A DNA stretch of 64,000 bases, taken from positions 30,692,318 through 30,756,317 of the forward strand of contig NC_087068.1 in the NCBI RefSeq assembly GCF_963678635.1, in the 5' to 3' direction. The number at the start of each line of letters is the position of its first letter. Position 1 is the first letter of the stretch. This stretch comes from Symsagittifera roscoffensis (Eukaryota > Xenacoelomorpha > Acoela > Convolutidae). A program made the translations under genes and the position numbers. Of the stretch, positions 10,961 through 22,927 are shown piece by piece. Below the pieces are notes generated by a model. It made no database searches. It was not told where the DNA came from and was given only the letters and a program-made list of their open reading frames with translations.

Positions 10961-11162
10961 CTAAATTCACTATCATAAAATGGGCGAACACAGTTTTTCG
11001 ACCCAACCCGCCGCAGATTTATGCCAGCATTTGTTGGTGGCTTCATCGTGTATTCTTTTAAATTCATGGTACCATTAACCAACGCAAATTGTTGTTGGTG
11101 GCTGTAGGCAGCCTTTGAGACTCTTATGATTCGCTTCTCACAATTTGGCCAAAATATCATTT
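10961..11162 (-). CDS. Candidate exon 1 of unrecognised gene
   Basis: A minus-strand segment bounded by an acceptor (ttttaaactacag) and a GTAAAA donor, open through 67 codons. It reads as a hydrophilic stretch including VSKAAYSHQQQFALVNG and KNCVRPFYDSEF. Codon composition is less AT-skewed than the surroundings, which suggests a genuine exon. No family is recognised. Further exons would lie above 11.2 kb, but none could be picked out. Confidence 0.3.
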
Positions 11163-12727
11163 CTGTAGTTTAAAATCCACAACACGCAGGCATTTAAACC
11201 CCCAAAAAAAAAGATTTCTGAAGCAACACTTTGAAAATTGAGCGGCATCATTATCATGATTGTTTACCGAAAATTTTACATCCCTAAAATCAGATGAACA
11301 TTTCTTTACTGAAACTGTGAACATGGAATGATGCAGGGGATTAAACCCGAAGAGAAACTAATCCACTTATCTTTTTGAATATTATACAGTTTGTAATTTG
11401 TCTTTATTTTTCCTTTTCTTGAATATTTCATTTTGATTCGATTGTAATTCAAATCTTTTCTATTTCTTATCAAACAGTGAAACAAAAATTGCTGGTTATG
11501 TCAAAATGTTGTCAAATTAAAAATATTTTTTATCTATTCTTGTCTTACAACTTTCACAATTTTCTATTCGTTCATATTTGCATCTAGTAAAAATCAACTT
11601 AAAGTGCATAGCTGTATGATTTTTATTATATTACAATCCAGATGAAACTGAGAGGTTAGTTTTATTTCTCCATTTTTCATTCTGGTGGGTTTCCGTGCAA
11701 CAGAAAAAAATACAAAGGTTTGATGCGAATAAGACACAAAAATCAACCATACTTAGCTTGTGTATGCAACAAATTTTTCACACAATCCTCTTCTGTAATA
11801 AACAGAAAATAGAATTGTGACATGATGTTTGACAACTGTGTTTGAGTCGGTTATGAATAGTTAAAACTCTTCAGTTTAAGTACACAAACTCACAGCAGAA
11901 GAAGAAGCGAGCATGTTGTCACTGCAGTTTTGACAAGCAAAACCAAATCAATCAATTCGGAGTATAATTGCAACTTGGATTTGATGATGAGAACTACCAA
12001 AATCGTTGACAAGAAGGATGAAGGAACAGCTCTAAAAACAATTGAAAGGAAACGAATGATTCAAACTATTTCACTTTATTTTTTAACGATTTGATTTCAT
12101 CTTTAAATAGTGTCTTTTTCAAATATTTAACCTAACCCTGTTTCACGATGTATCAACATAATTTGACACCAAGGTAAATTTAAGTATCCAACAACTGTCT
12201 ATCTAAAAAAGGCGGTGAGTTGTAGTATTGCAAACACTACACGGAGATAAAAGTCTTTTGTTCTATTTTAAATCCTTTTTATACTAGTCCGATTTTTTCA
12301 TTCTTTGAAGGCTGAATTCCTTTTAGTATATTTATTTTTTTTCCACGGACTTTTTTGTCGGATATCAAAGAAAAAATTTGTCGCCATAAAGGCTGACCGG
12401 TTAAAATGTTCTGCTACTGGTTAAAATGTAACAAAGTCTATGAAGATTAGAATTAGACAAAAAAACTTTGAAGCATTCTTGCCTTAAGATTGGACCTGTC
12501 AACATCTTCATAACTTTTTTATTCCACTCTCATTTCAATTCGCTCAGTCGAGTTAACATTTTCCGGAATAATCTTGTTTCTTTCTTTTTTTTTCTTTTTA
12601 TTTTATAAGCTTATTAAGATACGATCTTAGAATTTTTATAAGTCCCGAAAAAAATGCAGCAGCACGGATCTAAACAAACTGATGACCCAATACTCTGAGA
12701 AGCTTTATGTGGACAAATCAATCAGCA
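11163..12727. other. Unassigned spacer
   Basis: AT-rich DNA with poly-T/C tracts (for example 12575-12605). No recognisable gene, RNA or long repeat was seen up to the second flank repeat at 12728. Confidence 0.5.
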
Positions 12728-13995
12728 ATCTAGACGCGGACTACAGGCAAACGAATTGTTAGTTTAAATGTAAAAACTAGGTTTTGACCCCCATCCTCAT
12801 TGGTACTAAAGACAGTTGTTCCTTAATTGCTTAAATCATTTGTACTCAACTATCCACTATATAAATTCATACTCTTTTCTAACTAAATTTTTAAACTATA
12901 ATTTGTCAAGAAACTAGACGCATTAAGGTGAGACTTATAACTTAGGATAGATTACTAAGCAATCAACCAGCAATGATCGCTTAGTAAAGTAGTCATGCTG
13001 CTTTGTTTTCACTGGAGAAAATAATGTCACACGCGCTTATGTCTAAATATGTGAACAAATCCACTAGCCAATAGAATTTAGAAGAGGAAGAAGTGTAACT
13101 TCAAGTCTTCTGAAAAGACGATAATACAAGTATGAAAACATGAAAAGATCAATAGTTAAAGTTTCAAAGTATCAAACATCAGTTGTAGTCTAGGTGTAGT
13201 TGTTGTAGGTAATATCAAGTCAGCTTTTAACGTTTATATATGTAAAGTGACCCTTTATTACGGTGTAACTCATGTTTATTGGGACAAATCTCTGAAAGGT
13301 CTCGGAATATAAGCGCTTTTAGTACGTTTCTATAACTTGGCTGACAAATCACTGATACTGCTACGAACCATTTGACCGGAAATAAATTTCGAATTCTAAT
13401 TGATTTTCCAATGATTCTTCCAAATATTGCCGCGACCGCCCAAAGGCGTCGAATTGGTCCTAAAAAGAATTTATTCTTATTTTCATTCACACACTGAAAG
13501 AATATCCAGGCTACATTAGGCCGACAATACTATAAGAAGACGCTTCATAAATACTTGATAATTGCCAATTAATTGCTTGCATCAATTAATGCATCAATTA
13601 ATGGGTTTGGAAAAATACTGCAGTCAATTAGTTGCATCCCATTAATTGCAATTAATTCCCCACCCCATTAGTTTTTGAGCACCCCTGATCAGAACCTTGT
13701 GACAATTTTGCAGCGTCTCATTATTGAACATTATTCAAACTTAGTTTCATTTTCTTGACTCCGATACATCGGTTAGCGCGGAAAACCGAATTTTTAGAGA
13801 TGCGGTGGTGAAAAATTAATTGTACCAGAGGGTTTGGTTAGAATAGTTTAACCTACCTGCGGAAAAAGGCAACTTTCAGCAACAGAAACTTTGAACAGTA
13901 AATTCGAAAAACTATTATATCTTTCAAGAAGAATGACAATTAAAGATCTTAAATATGTATTTCCAGTGGAATGAATTTCGGTGGGTATTCACAAG
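12728..13995. repeat. 1.27-kb flank repeat, copy 2
   Basis: Direct repeat of 1-1280, starting with the identical sequence. It has a short deletion near 13795 relative to copy 1 and a handful of substitutions. It is followed by a ~170-base spacer and then LINE copy C. Confidence 0.85.
13227..13490 (-). other. 87-codon open frame in flank repeat, copy 2
   Basis: Counterpart of 500-763, open over the same length, with conservative changes such as Tyr/Phe, His/Arg and Leu/Ile. Function unknown; quite possibly not a gene. Confidence 0.15.
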
Positions 13996-14569
13996 TACCA
14001 AAATGATAAATCAGTCCCATTTGTACCAAAATAAAAACTCAATCGCGTTAGTAACAAAAAATATTCAATTGGCCTTAGACTATTAAGCCGACTACTTTAA
14101 GCTCTTGGCTTAAGGTCGCCGGTGGGCGCGCTATGTGCGCGTCGCCGTTTTGCGTCGATAACCGACTCTAATTTTCGTATAGAGTCCTACCCTCTGTTGG
14201 TAAGCTCGCAACACGTTGGCGCGACTGCGGCGGTCACTATTCTGCTGTTTTGGTTTTCTTCTGTTAGCTCCGTCCTAATCAACGATGAATTAAGTTTTAG
14301 GACTTTATTTAGACAGGTATTAACCGCAAAATAGTAATTGTTTTGTTTCTCATACCCAGTAACCTTCTTGATTGTAGATGGAACAATAGGAGAAACAATT
14401 TTTTCTATTGCATACCCGCACCGAAGTTTCATGGCTACTAATCGGTTATAATGGATTTTCGTTGACTAAAATGTCACAACCAATTTAAATTTCACAACCA
14501 ATTTAAATTTCTAGCGATCAGTCGGTTCATTTTAATGTCTTATTTTTAATTTCGCTTTTAATCGCCAAC

Positions 14570-15530
14570 ATGTTTGACCTCGAAACTTTCCGAAATTTGA
14601 ACGACGAATTGAAATACGAGCTGTATAAAGATGTGATCGAAAATGTTACTTATTTTGAACGAATTATCGAAAACTTAACTGTATCAACGAAAGATGAAGA
14701 AAAAGGAAAAAAAATTTTGAACTAGAAAATTTTAAAAACACGGGCAATTCGAAATTTGCAGAAAACAAATTTGAAAATGAATGGAGCAAGATTGAAACTC
14801 GGAGCAGAAATGAGAACAAACGACGCGAAAATAACCAAGAAAGCAAGAATAACCAAGAAATCAAAATACAAGCAACCAATATTCAAGAAGAAAAATTCGA
14901 CCAACAACGAAAATATTTATTTTTACCACGAGAAGGAGAATATTCTGGCCTATTACTGGGAGACTCAGTTGTTAACAGAATCAATGGGAACAAATATCGG
15001 AAAATGTGTTGGCGAGAAGATTTGGTGGGCACAAAATTTCTGCATTGCTGGAACGCATGAGAAACAGTAAATCGCGACCTTTTTAACATGTAACTACGCT
15101 AATTGGAATAAATGACTGCCTCTCAAACGATTTCGACGCGAAGGAAGCCGTGAGTAGCTTAGAAAAACTAATTTATCTCGTAAATCATAAATTTTCCCCA
15201 GAAACAATTTCACTATGTACTGTAACTCCCTTAGGCGCTTTTAGAAAAGATTTTAATCCAAATGTACAGAAGCTAAACAAGTAAATTCTTAATTTAGTAC
15301 GGAATGTAAAGGACTTGGTCGAAGTAAAATTGGATTTTTAGACATAAACAAAAATTTTAGTCAAAATACTGATGCGCTTAGCTCGGATGGTTTGCATCCT
15401 TCTGATGGGGGTGTTGAAATTTTGGTGCAAAGTTTTAGAGATTCTTTTAGAGGTTCTGAAATTAATGCAAACACATGTGAGATTACAACCCGCCCCAGAA
15501 TGAAGCGAACCAACAATCATCAAATTTAGA
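14570..15530 (+). pseudogene. LINE ORF1 copy C, SGNH esterase type
   Basis: Starts at the same ATG as copies A and B. A frame break occurs in the A-run near 14712. The downstream frames carry LLLGDSVVNRI, GIND and DGLHPSDGG, the three SGNH hydrolase blocks, in the same order and spacing as copy B. A stop is also present near 15282 and a one-base shift near 15325. Confidence 0.72.
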
Positions 15531-15855
15531 TCCAAAAACGGCAGAAATGATACAATTTTTCCAAAACGGTGCAAAATGCTTTAGGAAATACTAGTTTCGC
15601 ATTTTTTCTTGGTGCAAACTTTAGCGATTATTTAATTTATTTAATTTATTATGCTGAATATTGAATTCTGGTTGTTTTGTGCAATTTTTCTAATTTCCAA
15701 GGGTCAGATGGAAAATATAGAAAAAACCATTGTTTACTGGGGCTAACTATGCTGCCATCAAAAGATATCATCATCGAAATGTGGGATAAATGAGCGGAGA
15801 GCTACCACACTGACTCATCCTTCCCTTTTTGCGTTGTTACTGACCCAAAGTCGGG

Positions 15856-18775
15856 ATGTTGAAAAAAAAACCTGGTCCTATTGAAACCATTGAAACAGTC
15901 TACGGCATCTGCTCAAAAAATTGTGCAAATCTTAAATTTGTTCATTTGAATTTTCAAAGTATTATTAGAAAACGGATGCAATTGAAAAAACTTCTTGATG
16001 ATATGGGCGAAAATACAATTATAGGAATTTCCAAAACGTGGCTTAAAAAAGAAGATAGTGACAATTTATGGAATCTCCGCCCTAGAACGCATGCGATGTT
16101 CAGATATGACAGGCAATCAGCGGTAAAAAAGAAAGGCGGTGGCGTTTTGTTATATATACCAGTCAAATTGGCTCCGAAATTGAGGCCTGATTTAAATTTA
16201 TTTGATAAAGAAAAATATGAGTCAGTGTGGATTGAGTGCAAATCTACATTTAACATTTCCAGTAAAGAAAAGATGTTAGTTAATTTGTGTTATAATCCAA
16301 GCAGATCAAACTTTATTGATTTTTTGGAACCATTAACGCTTAACATAGATAATGCATTTTCAGTTTCTAATAAAATTACGCTTCTGGGTGATTATAACAT
16401 AAATTATCTGGACAACAAAGCAAAAGAAAATTTAGATTCTATAATTATTCCGTATGGATTGAAGGTTTTTCGTCCAAACGATGAGACATGAATTAGTTCC
16501 TCAATTAAAACTCATATCGACTACATTATCAGTGACTATGAAACAAACGGCATTGAATTTTGTTTTGATACACCTTATAAAACCGACCATTTTCCTTCAT
16601 TTATTTTGATGGATATAAAATGCGGCAAAAGTTTACCGAAGATAATTTCGACTTTCAATAAGAAAAATTATCAGAAAAATGAATTTTGCAATACACTCTC
16701 CGCTCTTCCTTGGTATCTCTTATATCAATGTACAGACGCACAAAACATGTTCTCGACGATGATTTATTTAATTTCTAGTGCTATTCAGCAACATGCTCCT
16801 ATCGAAAAAAAATTTGTTCGTAATTTTAAACCAAAAAGGGTGTTGAAAACGGAATGGTTCGATTCAGAATGTCAGCAATTGTTGATTAAGAAACAGAATT
16901 CACTTGGTTGATTAAGAAACAGAATTCAAAAAATTGTTTTTCTTTTCTCAACACTATCCAACAAAAATGGAAATATATTAACCAAGTTAGAGGTACATGT
17001 TCTGGCAACAATCGAATTACAGTTCTACGAATTTCCTTCAGTGAAATGATAACCCAAGACAAAAAAATTGCCATTCATTTAAATTATATTTTTTCAAATT
17101 TAGGCGAATTTTTCGGCGCTAAAAAGCCTCCGAACTACAACAAATCTGCCTCTGAATCTTCACCTTTCCATTTTCAACACATTACAGTGAAGCAATTCTT
17201 TGACATAGTTCGAAAAATCAATGTTAGAAAACTTCTCGTACCGCACCTGCTTGGGCAATCATTGACGGTCAATCAGTTATAGTTCCACATTTAACTTTTG
17301 TCATAAATACTTGCTTAGATGAGAACATTTTCCCAATTTAACTGAAAAAAGCACACGTATCCCCTTTGTTTAAAAAAGATGACCCAATGGATGCAAAAAA
17401 ATATCGGCCAATATCAATAACTTGTGCTTTTTCTAAAATTTTTAAAAAAATTGTACATGCCCAAATAACAGAACATCTTGACAAATTTCAAATAATGACA
17501 CCATTTTAATTCGGATTTCGCAAAAACATTTCAACAAAAGAAGCTCTTATTTATGTAACAGTAAGTATTCGAAAGCAAATAGATTTAAAAAAAATCGTAC
17601 ATGCAGCTTTATTAGATCTGTCCAAGGCTTTTGATTCTATTTCGCATGAAGTTTTAATTGAAAAAATGCTTTCTCTCGGTTTTTCAAATGGAGCAAATGC
17701 TTTAATTGCTAGCTTCCTAAATAAACGTATTCAAAAAGTAAACGTCAATGGAATCTTTTCAGACTGGATTGAAATCAAACGAGGTGTCCCACAAGGAACG
17801 GTACTTGGTCCGTTGTTGTTCAATTTATATGTTAATGACATACAAGAGCGATTATATGAAGGTTGTACTTTAGTTCAATATGCTGACGACTATGGTTTTT
17901 CCTCTTCTATAATTTCTGAGGATGCTTTGAATCGATTGCAAAAATCACTCAATAATCTAACGGAATTTTTTGCAGAGAACCAATTGAATCTGAATGCATC
18001 TAAATTGGAATTTATAACATTTTGTCAAAAAAATGACAGCAAAAATGTAGATACTGATACAATAGTAATTAATGGGCAATATGTAGCCATAAAATCAGAA
18101 TGCAAATATTTAGGCCTTATTATTGATTCAAGTTTATCTTTTCATGCTCAAATCAAAACAATTCTCCAAAAAATGGCTCAAGGAATTAAAACTATAGATA
18201 CAATTGGACAACAACTTCCGACATTATCATTAGTTGCCTTGCTTCATTGTCTTGTTTTATCATATTTAGATTATTCAGCAATATTTTTACAAAAAATTAA
18301 TGCTATTTTGATGCTATCTCTAGAGAAACAGTTGAACTGGGCGTTAAAAAGAACATATTTCAGATCGAAATTTAAATCTTCTTCCCTTCTTCGCATTAGC
18401 AAATCGTTTCTTGGAATCGAGAAAAGAATTGAGTTAAAGTGTATAACATACTTATACCAATATCTTACAAACAAAAAGAAGGCTTTTTAAATTACATTGA
18501 GACTACCGACTGCCAATTATAGGCTCAACAAAAGAACGAAACAAAATATTTTTGACAAACATTGTTCAACCGCTTCGCTACAAAAATCATTTTTTCATTT
18601 GACTTCTAAAAAATGGAATTCACTGCCCATAATTTTGCGCAATTTAGAAAAATAGAGAACAGGATTCAAGAAAAAATTAAAAGAATTTTACGTGAGTGAA
18701 TTGAGAAACAATCCAATATTTACAAATACAAATACGTGGCGTGATTTCCGTTTTTGCGAGTTCTATATGTTTTAA
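15856..18775 (+). pseudogene. LINE ORF2 copy C: endonuclease and reverse transcriptase
   Basis: The endonuclease lies in 15856-16660 (HLNFQSI, LLGDYNINYLD, IDYIISD, TDHF). The linker, with a WFDSECQ-type motif, is near 16850-16890. The RT lies in about 17342-18490, with YRPISITCAFSKIFKKIV, then LLDLSKAFDSISH (motif A), RGVPQGTVLGPLLFNLYVND (motif B) and QYADDYGF (motif C) near 17876-17899. The C-terminal domain continues to a WRDFRFCEFY motif near 18740-18770 after a shift at about 18482. A single C-to-T stop at 17508 interrupts the RT; copy B has Gln there. Confidence 0.85.
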
Positions 18776-19138
18776 TTTAGTTTAATTTTCCAGACATTGT
18801 TTGAAAGAGAATCTGTATATTTTCTGTATATACGCTGTATGTTTGGACTATCTATAAAATTGTTTGTAAAGTTAAAATACCAGCTCGTTCTTAATTCTTA
18901 AAACTGATGTTTTTTTAGTATCCGTAACTTCATATATTTTAATCAACCAATTTCTGAACTGTAACCGAACTTGTTTTTGTTTTGTTTTGTTTTGTTTATT
19001 GCTTGTTTTTTGATGTTGTGTTTTTGTTTGATGTAACCAATGAATTTTAACCAACTTTATTATTTACACTTTGCTATACTGATGCCTCGGCTTTTTACTG
19101 TATAGTAATTCAGGTGTTCTTCCTTCTTCTTCTTCTTG

Positions 19139-19450
19139 TCAATATGATCGATTATCATGTCAAATTTAGACCACGTAATCAATTTTCAATCGATTAGAAT
19201 CGATTATTTTGGAAAAATTTAAATCCATTATAATCGCATACAATGGATTTTTATTGACTAAAACGTTGTCAATATAATCGATTATCATGTCAAATTTAGA
19301 CCACAATCGATTATTAATCGATTATAATCGATTATTTTGGAAAAATTTAAATCCATTATAATCCATTATAATAGATTATAATCCATTTTTGTCCACAAAG
19401 TAATCGATTTTTTTTTCAACTCTAAATCCAATATAATCGTTTATAATCCA
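19139..19450. repeat. ATCGATTATAATCGATTA-type repeat tract
   Basis: Multiple near-tandem copies of AATCGATTATAATCG-like words, self-complementary and interspersed with AAATCCATTATAATC variants. A related tract lies at 20936-21115. Because the word is nearly palindromic, the tract can form many cruciform-like pairings. Confidence 0.7.
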
Positions 19451-20040
19451 TTTTTTTTTTCAAAAAAAAATTCTTGAAAAGCCAATCATTTGCTTAATGT
19501 TCGGAATCAGCTATCTCACGACTCATTTCTTAAAAATTGGGCTATCTCCCCCTCACGCGAGAATGGGGGGGTGGGGAGATTGCTTTACTTATCCATATGT
19601 TGCTTTGCTTTATAAGCTAAGTGAATAAAAAGTCAAACGAGTCACTTACTGTTTCTGAATTTTCGGATTTAATGCGATGAAAGGCAGATCTCAACTCCAG
19701 GGAAATTTCCTTATAAAGAATTAAAAAAACTTAAATTTTGTCATATGGTTGTCTCTCCCCTCCCCCACCACTTAAAATTATTATGTTAGCTTAACCCCCA
19801 CCTTCAATGGCTAGGTTGTCTTACTACCCACATTCGATGGTATTATTGTCATAAACTAAGACTGAACCCAAATTTATACTGACCTTTTTTAGTCACGAAT
19901 TGATTCTAGCAATAAATGAGTCTAGCAATAAATAAAAGACAAACGAAATCTTAAAATAAAATTTTAAGTTAGCTAGGATGATGATGATGATGATAAAAGA
20001 ATTAATTCCCTTAAATAAATTAAGGCAAAAATAAAAACAA
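19451..20040. other. Unassigned AT-rich spacer
   Basis: No gene recognised. Contains C/G homopolymer patches, for example a G-run near 19564-19575, and a short GAT microsatellite at 19977-19996. Confidence 0.5.
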
Positions 20041-20240
20041 TGAAGGAGGGATATTTAATTGAAGTATTCCACCTTCAATTAATTATCCCGCTCCCCCCTC
20101 CACTTGAATAGTCACCAATATAAATATTTCTCTTTGCAAATTGCTATTTGAATTGGGAGGGGGGGATATTTCAATGAAGTTTTTCACCTTCATGGAAATA
20201 TCCCCCCTCCATTTAAAAATTCCCCAATTTAAATATTTAT
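20041..20240. repeat. Two tandem purine/pyrimidine hairpins
   Basis: Two related hairpins follow each other. Arms near 20044-20062/20072-20102 and 20155-20176/20189-20216 pair GGAGGG-ATATTT...GAAG with CTTC...AAATAT-CCCTCC. Each is followed by a similar AAATATTT...TTTGCAAATT tail. This suggests a duplicated small fold-back (MITE-like) unit. Confidence 0.55.
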
Positions 20241-20384
20241 TTCTTTGCAAATTCATCCTGAAAAATTTTTTTGAAAAACTATTTTGAATCTCCGGAATCT
20301 AGCGGAATTTTCCGTTCCAAAGGTTTTTTTATATCACATTAGATTTAGAAAATTCTGCTCAACAATTTGGTATGCAGCTGAAAA

Positions 20385-20576
20385 CATCTTGGTCGGGATG
20401 GGCAGAAAAAATGGTAAATGGTTTCAACAAACAAAAAAGACTTTTAAAAAGTTTTACAGGATGCATAATTCAATCCCCCCAGTAAAGTAGAACTCAAATT
20501 TTATGAATTTAACAAGTCTTCTTCGTATGCGAAAACCATTTACCATAATAGCTGCCAGCCCCGACCATAAAATTCA
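20385..20576. repeat. Imperfect inverted repeat
   Basis: A segment near 20391-20425 (GTCGGGATGGGCAG, then ATGGTAAATGGTTT) is approximately reverse-complemented near 20534-20572 (AAACCATTTACCAT, then GCTGCCAGCCCCGAC). A short open frame spanning the left arm (20284-20490) is therefore not treated as a gene. Confidence 0.5.
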
Positions 20577-20935
20577 AGTAATAATTTCTGGAATAACTAT
20601 CACTGACACTTCTGGAAAGGGTCAGTCATAATCAAGAATGAAGTTCCCGGTATAGTCAAGAATTAACGTTGTATAGTCAAGAAAAAATGTCAATCCCCGG
20701 GTATAATAAAATAAAATTACAAGGATTATTCATATTGTGTCATGTTTGAAGCCATTTCCGTATTTTAAATGTCAATTTGAGGTCGCACAATTACAAAAAA
20801 ATTTTTTCGAAAGTTTAAAAAAAAGGGGTCAAAAAACTTTTGAAAAGATAATGAAGAGAATTTAATTTATTCCAAACTAGGCAACTGACATTGGTAACAG
20901 TTTTTCTGAAAATTTAAAAGAAGAAATTCGCAATT

Positions 20936-21115
20936 ATAATCGGTTATAATCGATTAAAAATGGATTATTTTGCTTTAAAAACAAGTTTTATTTTCTTTCA
21001 AAGATAATCGATTATAATCGATTATAATCGATTATATTAGGATTTTTTTGCTTAAAAAATAGTTTCATTATAATACATTTTTAATCAATTATAATCGATT
21101 ATTTTTGTAATTTTA
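20936..21115. repeat. Second ATCGATTATA-type tract
   Basis: Several copies of ATAATCGATTATAATCG. Same family as the tract at 19139-19450. Confidence 0.7.
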
Positions 21116-21196
21116 TTGAGACTGTCAACAAAAATCCAGTATAATTATCCATGAAACTTTGGTGCGGGTATATTTTAAACAAAAGTAAAGCCTGGT

Positions 21197-21251
21197 TTTT
21201 GCCAAACAAGACCAATAACAATGTTCTTGTTATTGGTCTTGTTTGGCAAAA
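21197..21251. repeat. Perfect 25-bp inverted repeat, 5-nt loop
   Basis: Arms 21197-21221 and 21227-21251 are exact reverse complements around the spacer TGTTC. It lies about 90 bases upstream of the Penelope-like element cluster, so it may mark a target site or an end of an older insertion. Confidence 0.85.
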
Positions 21252-21338
21252 TTTGGTATGCACCGATTCCAAGTGAGTTTTCTTTTCACCACCACTCCTT
21301 AGAATGATCCTGAAAAGAAAGCTCACTTGGAAACTTGT

Positions 21339-21879
21339 ATTAGATTATTTAAAACATTTTAATAAATTTAATAGCAGTTTCCTGAGAATTAAATTTCCGA
21401 GAAAATGTCTCGATAACGATATTTTTACCAGACTTTTTACGGTTTTGCGTGCCTGATAACGGTGTTTTTTCGGATCAAGCGGTGCACAGCTTCCAACTGG
21501 GACTCTTAAGATATGAGCTAAGCCAGGCAGACGCGGATAGGGCCAAGGCATCGGGTAACCTAGTAAAAGCAAGAGAGGTGACGAGAAGGTGTATAGATGA
21601 TAAGTGGTGGCCTTCGGTAATATTCTATCTGAACTAGCAAGCAAGGTGTAGTGTCAATAACCCGATAAGCCGACACAAGAAAAAGCTTGAAAAACTTTCG
21701 GAAAGACAGGATAGACCATTAAAAAACTTGGATGAAAGGATAGTTAGAATTTTAGATGAAGTGATTTTGCCGCTTTGGGTGCGGGAAGTCTTAAGTTTTG
21801 GACCAAAACATCCGGTACGAGTCAAATTCAATGAAATTCACTTCCTTGCTGACATTGATAGTTTTTTGTCTGAACTGAA
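21339..21879 (+). pseudogene. PLE RT N-terminal fragment, truncated
   Basis: Matches 24117 onwards closely (KFLRKCLDND-type and VPDNGVFSD motifs, then FGPKHPVR) but with extra frame breaks. It ends at 21879, where homology switches to the terminal-repeat unit. It represents the upstream partial copy of the tandem. Confidence 0.75.
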
Positions 21880-21892
21880 CCATAGTTCAGAT

Positions 21893-22399
21893 TTTTTATA
21901 AACACTAAAATTATAGTCTAATTATAACATGGCTAAATTTTGAAAAACTGACAAGTCAGAATCAAAAATGTTCCCAAATCGAAATTTTATAACCAGAAAG
22001 AACAAAAAACAAAAAATATCAGAAATTTACAGGAAAATAATATTCATGATTACGTAATCATATTATGTAATTACAGTTGTTCAAATTTGATTGGTTAAAA
22101 AAAATTTTAGAGCCCTTTTAGACACGTTTCTCATTTTTCAGATCTTTGATCGTTTTGTAAATATTGTAAAAAATTTTCAATCCTGATGATGCACAGAATG
22201 TGCGAAAACGTTTGAATTAACATTTTAAATTTCTTATAATTATTTTTTTCTAAATACAAATCCTTTTTAGCGATAAGCTATAAGCAAACTGTTATATTCC
22301 TTTAAGGAAAACAGTCATATTTCGAAAAAAAATTTTCTCTATTTGTACAGAATTTGTTTACCACTTTTTGTTCATAATGTCAGTAGTGTTTGAGTCAAA
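21893..22399 (+). repeat. PLE terminal-repeat unit 1
   Basis: Direct repeat of 22928-23432 and, over its first ~340 bases, of 26605-26945. It contains the hammerhead-like core at 22183-22213 and precedes the first copy of the 175-codon ORF. Confidence 0.85.
22175..22225 (+). ncRNA. Hammerhead ribozyme-like core, copy 1
   Basis: CTGATGA (22183-22189), a GCACA/TGTGC hairpin with GAA loop, then GAAAACGTTT (22204-22213). The AAC/GTT palindrome could act as the very short stem III seen in PLE hammerheads, with T as the cleavage-site H base. Flanks can pair weakly as stem I (C-G, U-A, then a bulge). One unpaired U follows CTGATGA. Hammerhead motifs in PLE pLTRs are established; activity here is not shown. 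Confidence 0.6.
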
Positions 22400-22927
22400 A
22401 TGGCGATGATTGTAGCTGCCAGCTCCCTTTATCACAGCCTGAAAGATCTTGAGCAAGAGGAACGAAGAGAGACGCAGCAGAAGGTCTACGCAGTCCCCGG
22501 CCTTTCTTTGAACCCCAATACCTTGAACAGGGGGAAGGATTTACGAGTGTTATTGGAATTGCAACCTCTGACCAGTAAGCAGATTATTATCTGGCACGAC
22601 GTGCTGAACAACAGCATATCCTCATATCGCACGAACAACTATTTGCCCTGCCCACTTGACGAACTACTGGCGTATTTACAATCAAAGCGAAGACAAATTA
22701 GTGGCATTGTCTACTGCAGGAGAACGGGCACTCCCGATATTTTTGAGGATCTGCGGAAGACAGAGATAATCGTCATAAAAACAACTGGTAGCCTTATCTC
22801 TAGAAGGAAGAGACAGAATCCCGCGGTCCTCAGAGAGTATCTTCAACTGCACCAGTCAAGGGAATTGGAGTTGAAGTCACTACGGGTGGTGCTGTCCCAT
22901 CGAGATCACCTGCCAGGCATCTTTTAA
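22400..22927 (+). CDS. PLE-associated 175-codon ORF, copy 1, unrecognised
   Basis: Starts at the ATG in TCAAAATGGCGATG and is open for 175 codons. It is GC-richer than its surroundings, with a mixed, coding-like composition. Residues ~1-40 look helical and charged, the middle contains WHDVLNN and LPCPLDELLAYLQSKRRQ, and the C-terminus is basic (SRRKRQNP) with LVLSHRDH-like residues. No family is recognised. A nearly identical copy follows 1,033 bases later (23433-23960) with a few replacements and no stops, so both are or recently were under selection or are very young. It sits between pLTR and RT, so an ORF1 role is plausible. Confidence 0.6.
   Translation: MAMIVAASSLYHSLKDLEQEERRETQQKVYAVPGLSLNPNTLNRGKDLRVLLELQPLTSKQIIIWHDVLNNSISSYRTNNYLPCPLDELLAYLQSKRRQISGIVYCRRTGTPDIFEDLRKTEIIVIKTTGSLISRRKRQNPAVLREYLQLHQSRELELKSLRVVLSHRDHLPGIF

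Larger units (their letters stand above)
14165..19138 (+). mobile_element. LINE copy C, near full length
   Basis: The most complete LINE: 5' UTR from about 14165, ORF1 from 14570, ORF2 from about 15856 to 18775, then a 3' UTR ending in a TTC-rich microsatellite near 19115-19138. Microsatellite-like 3' ends are usual in CR1/L2-type LINEs. It carries several frameshifts and one stop inside the RT (17508), so it is inactive as sequenced, but it contains the whole RT domain missing in copies A and B. Confidence 0.88.

Noticed and set aside
20284-20490. 68-codon plus-strand frame
   Set aside because: It overlaps one arm of an imperfect inverted repeat and has no recognisable motif.
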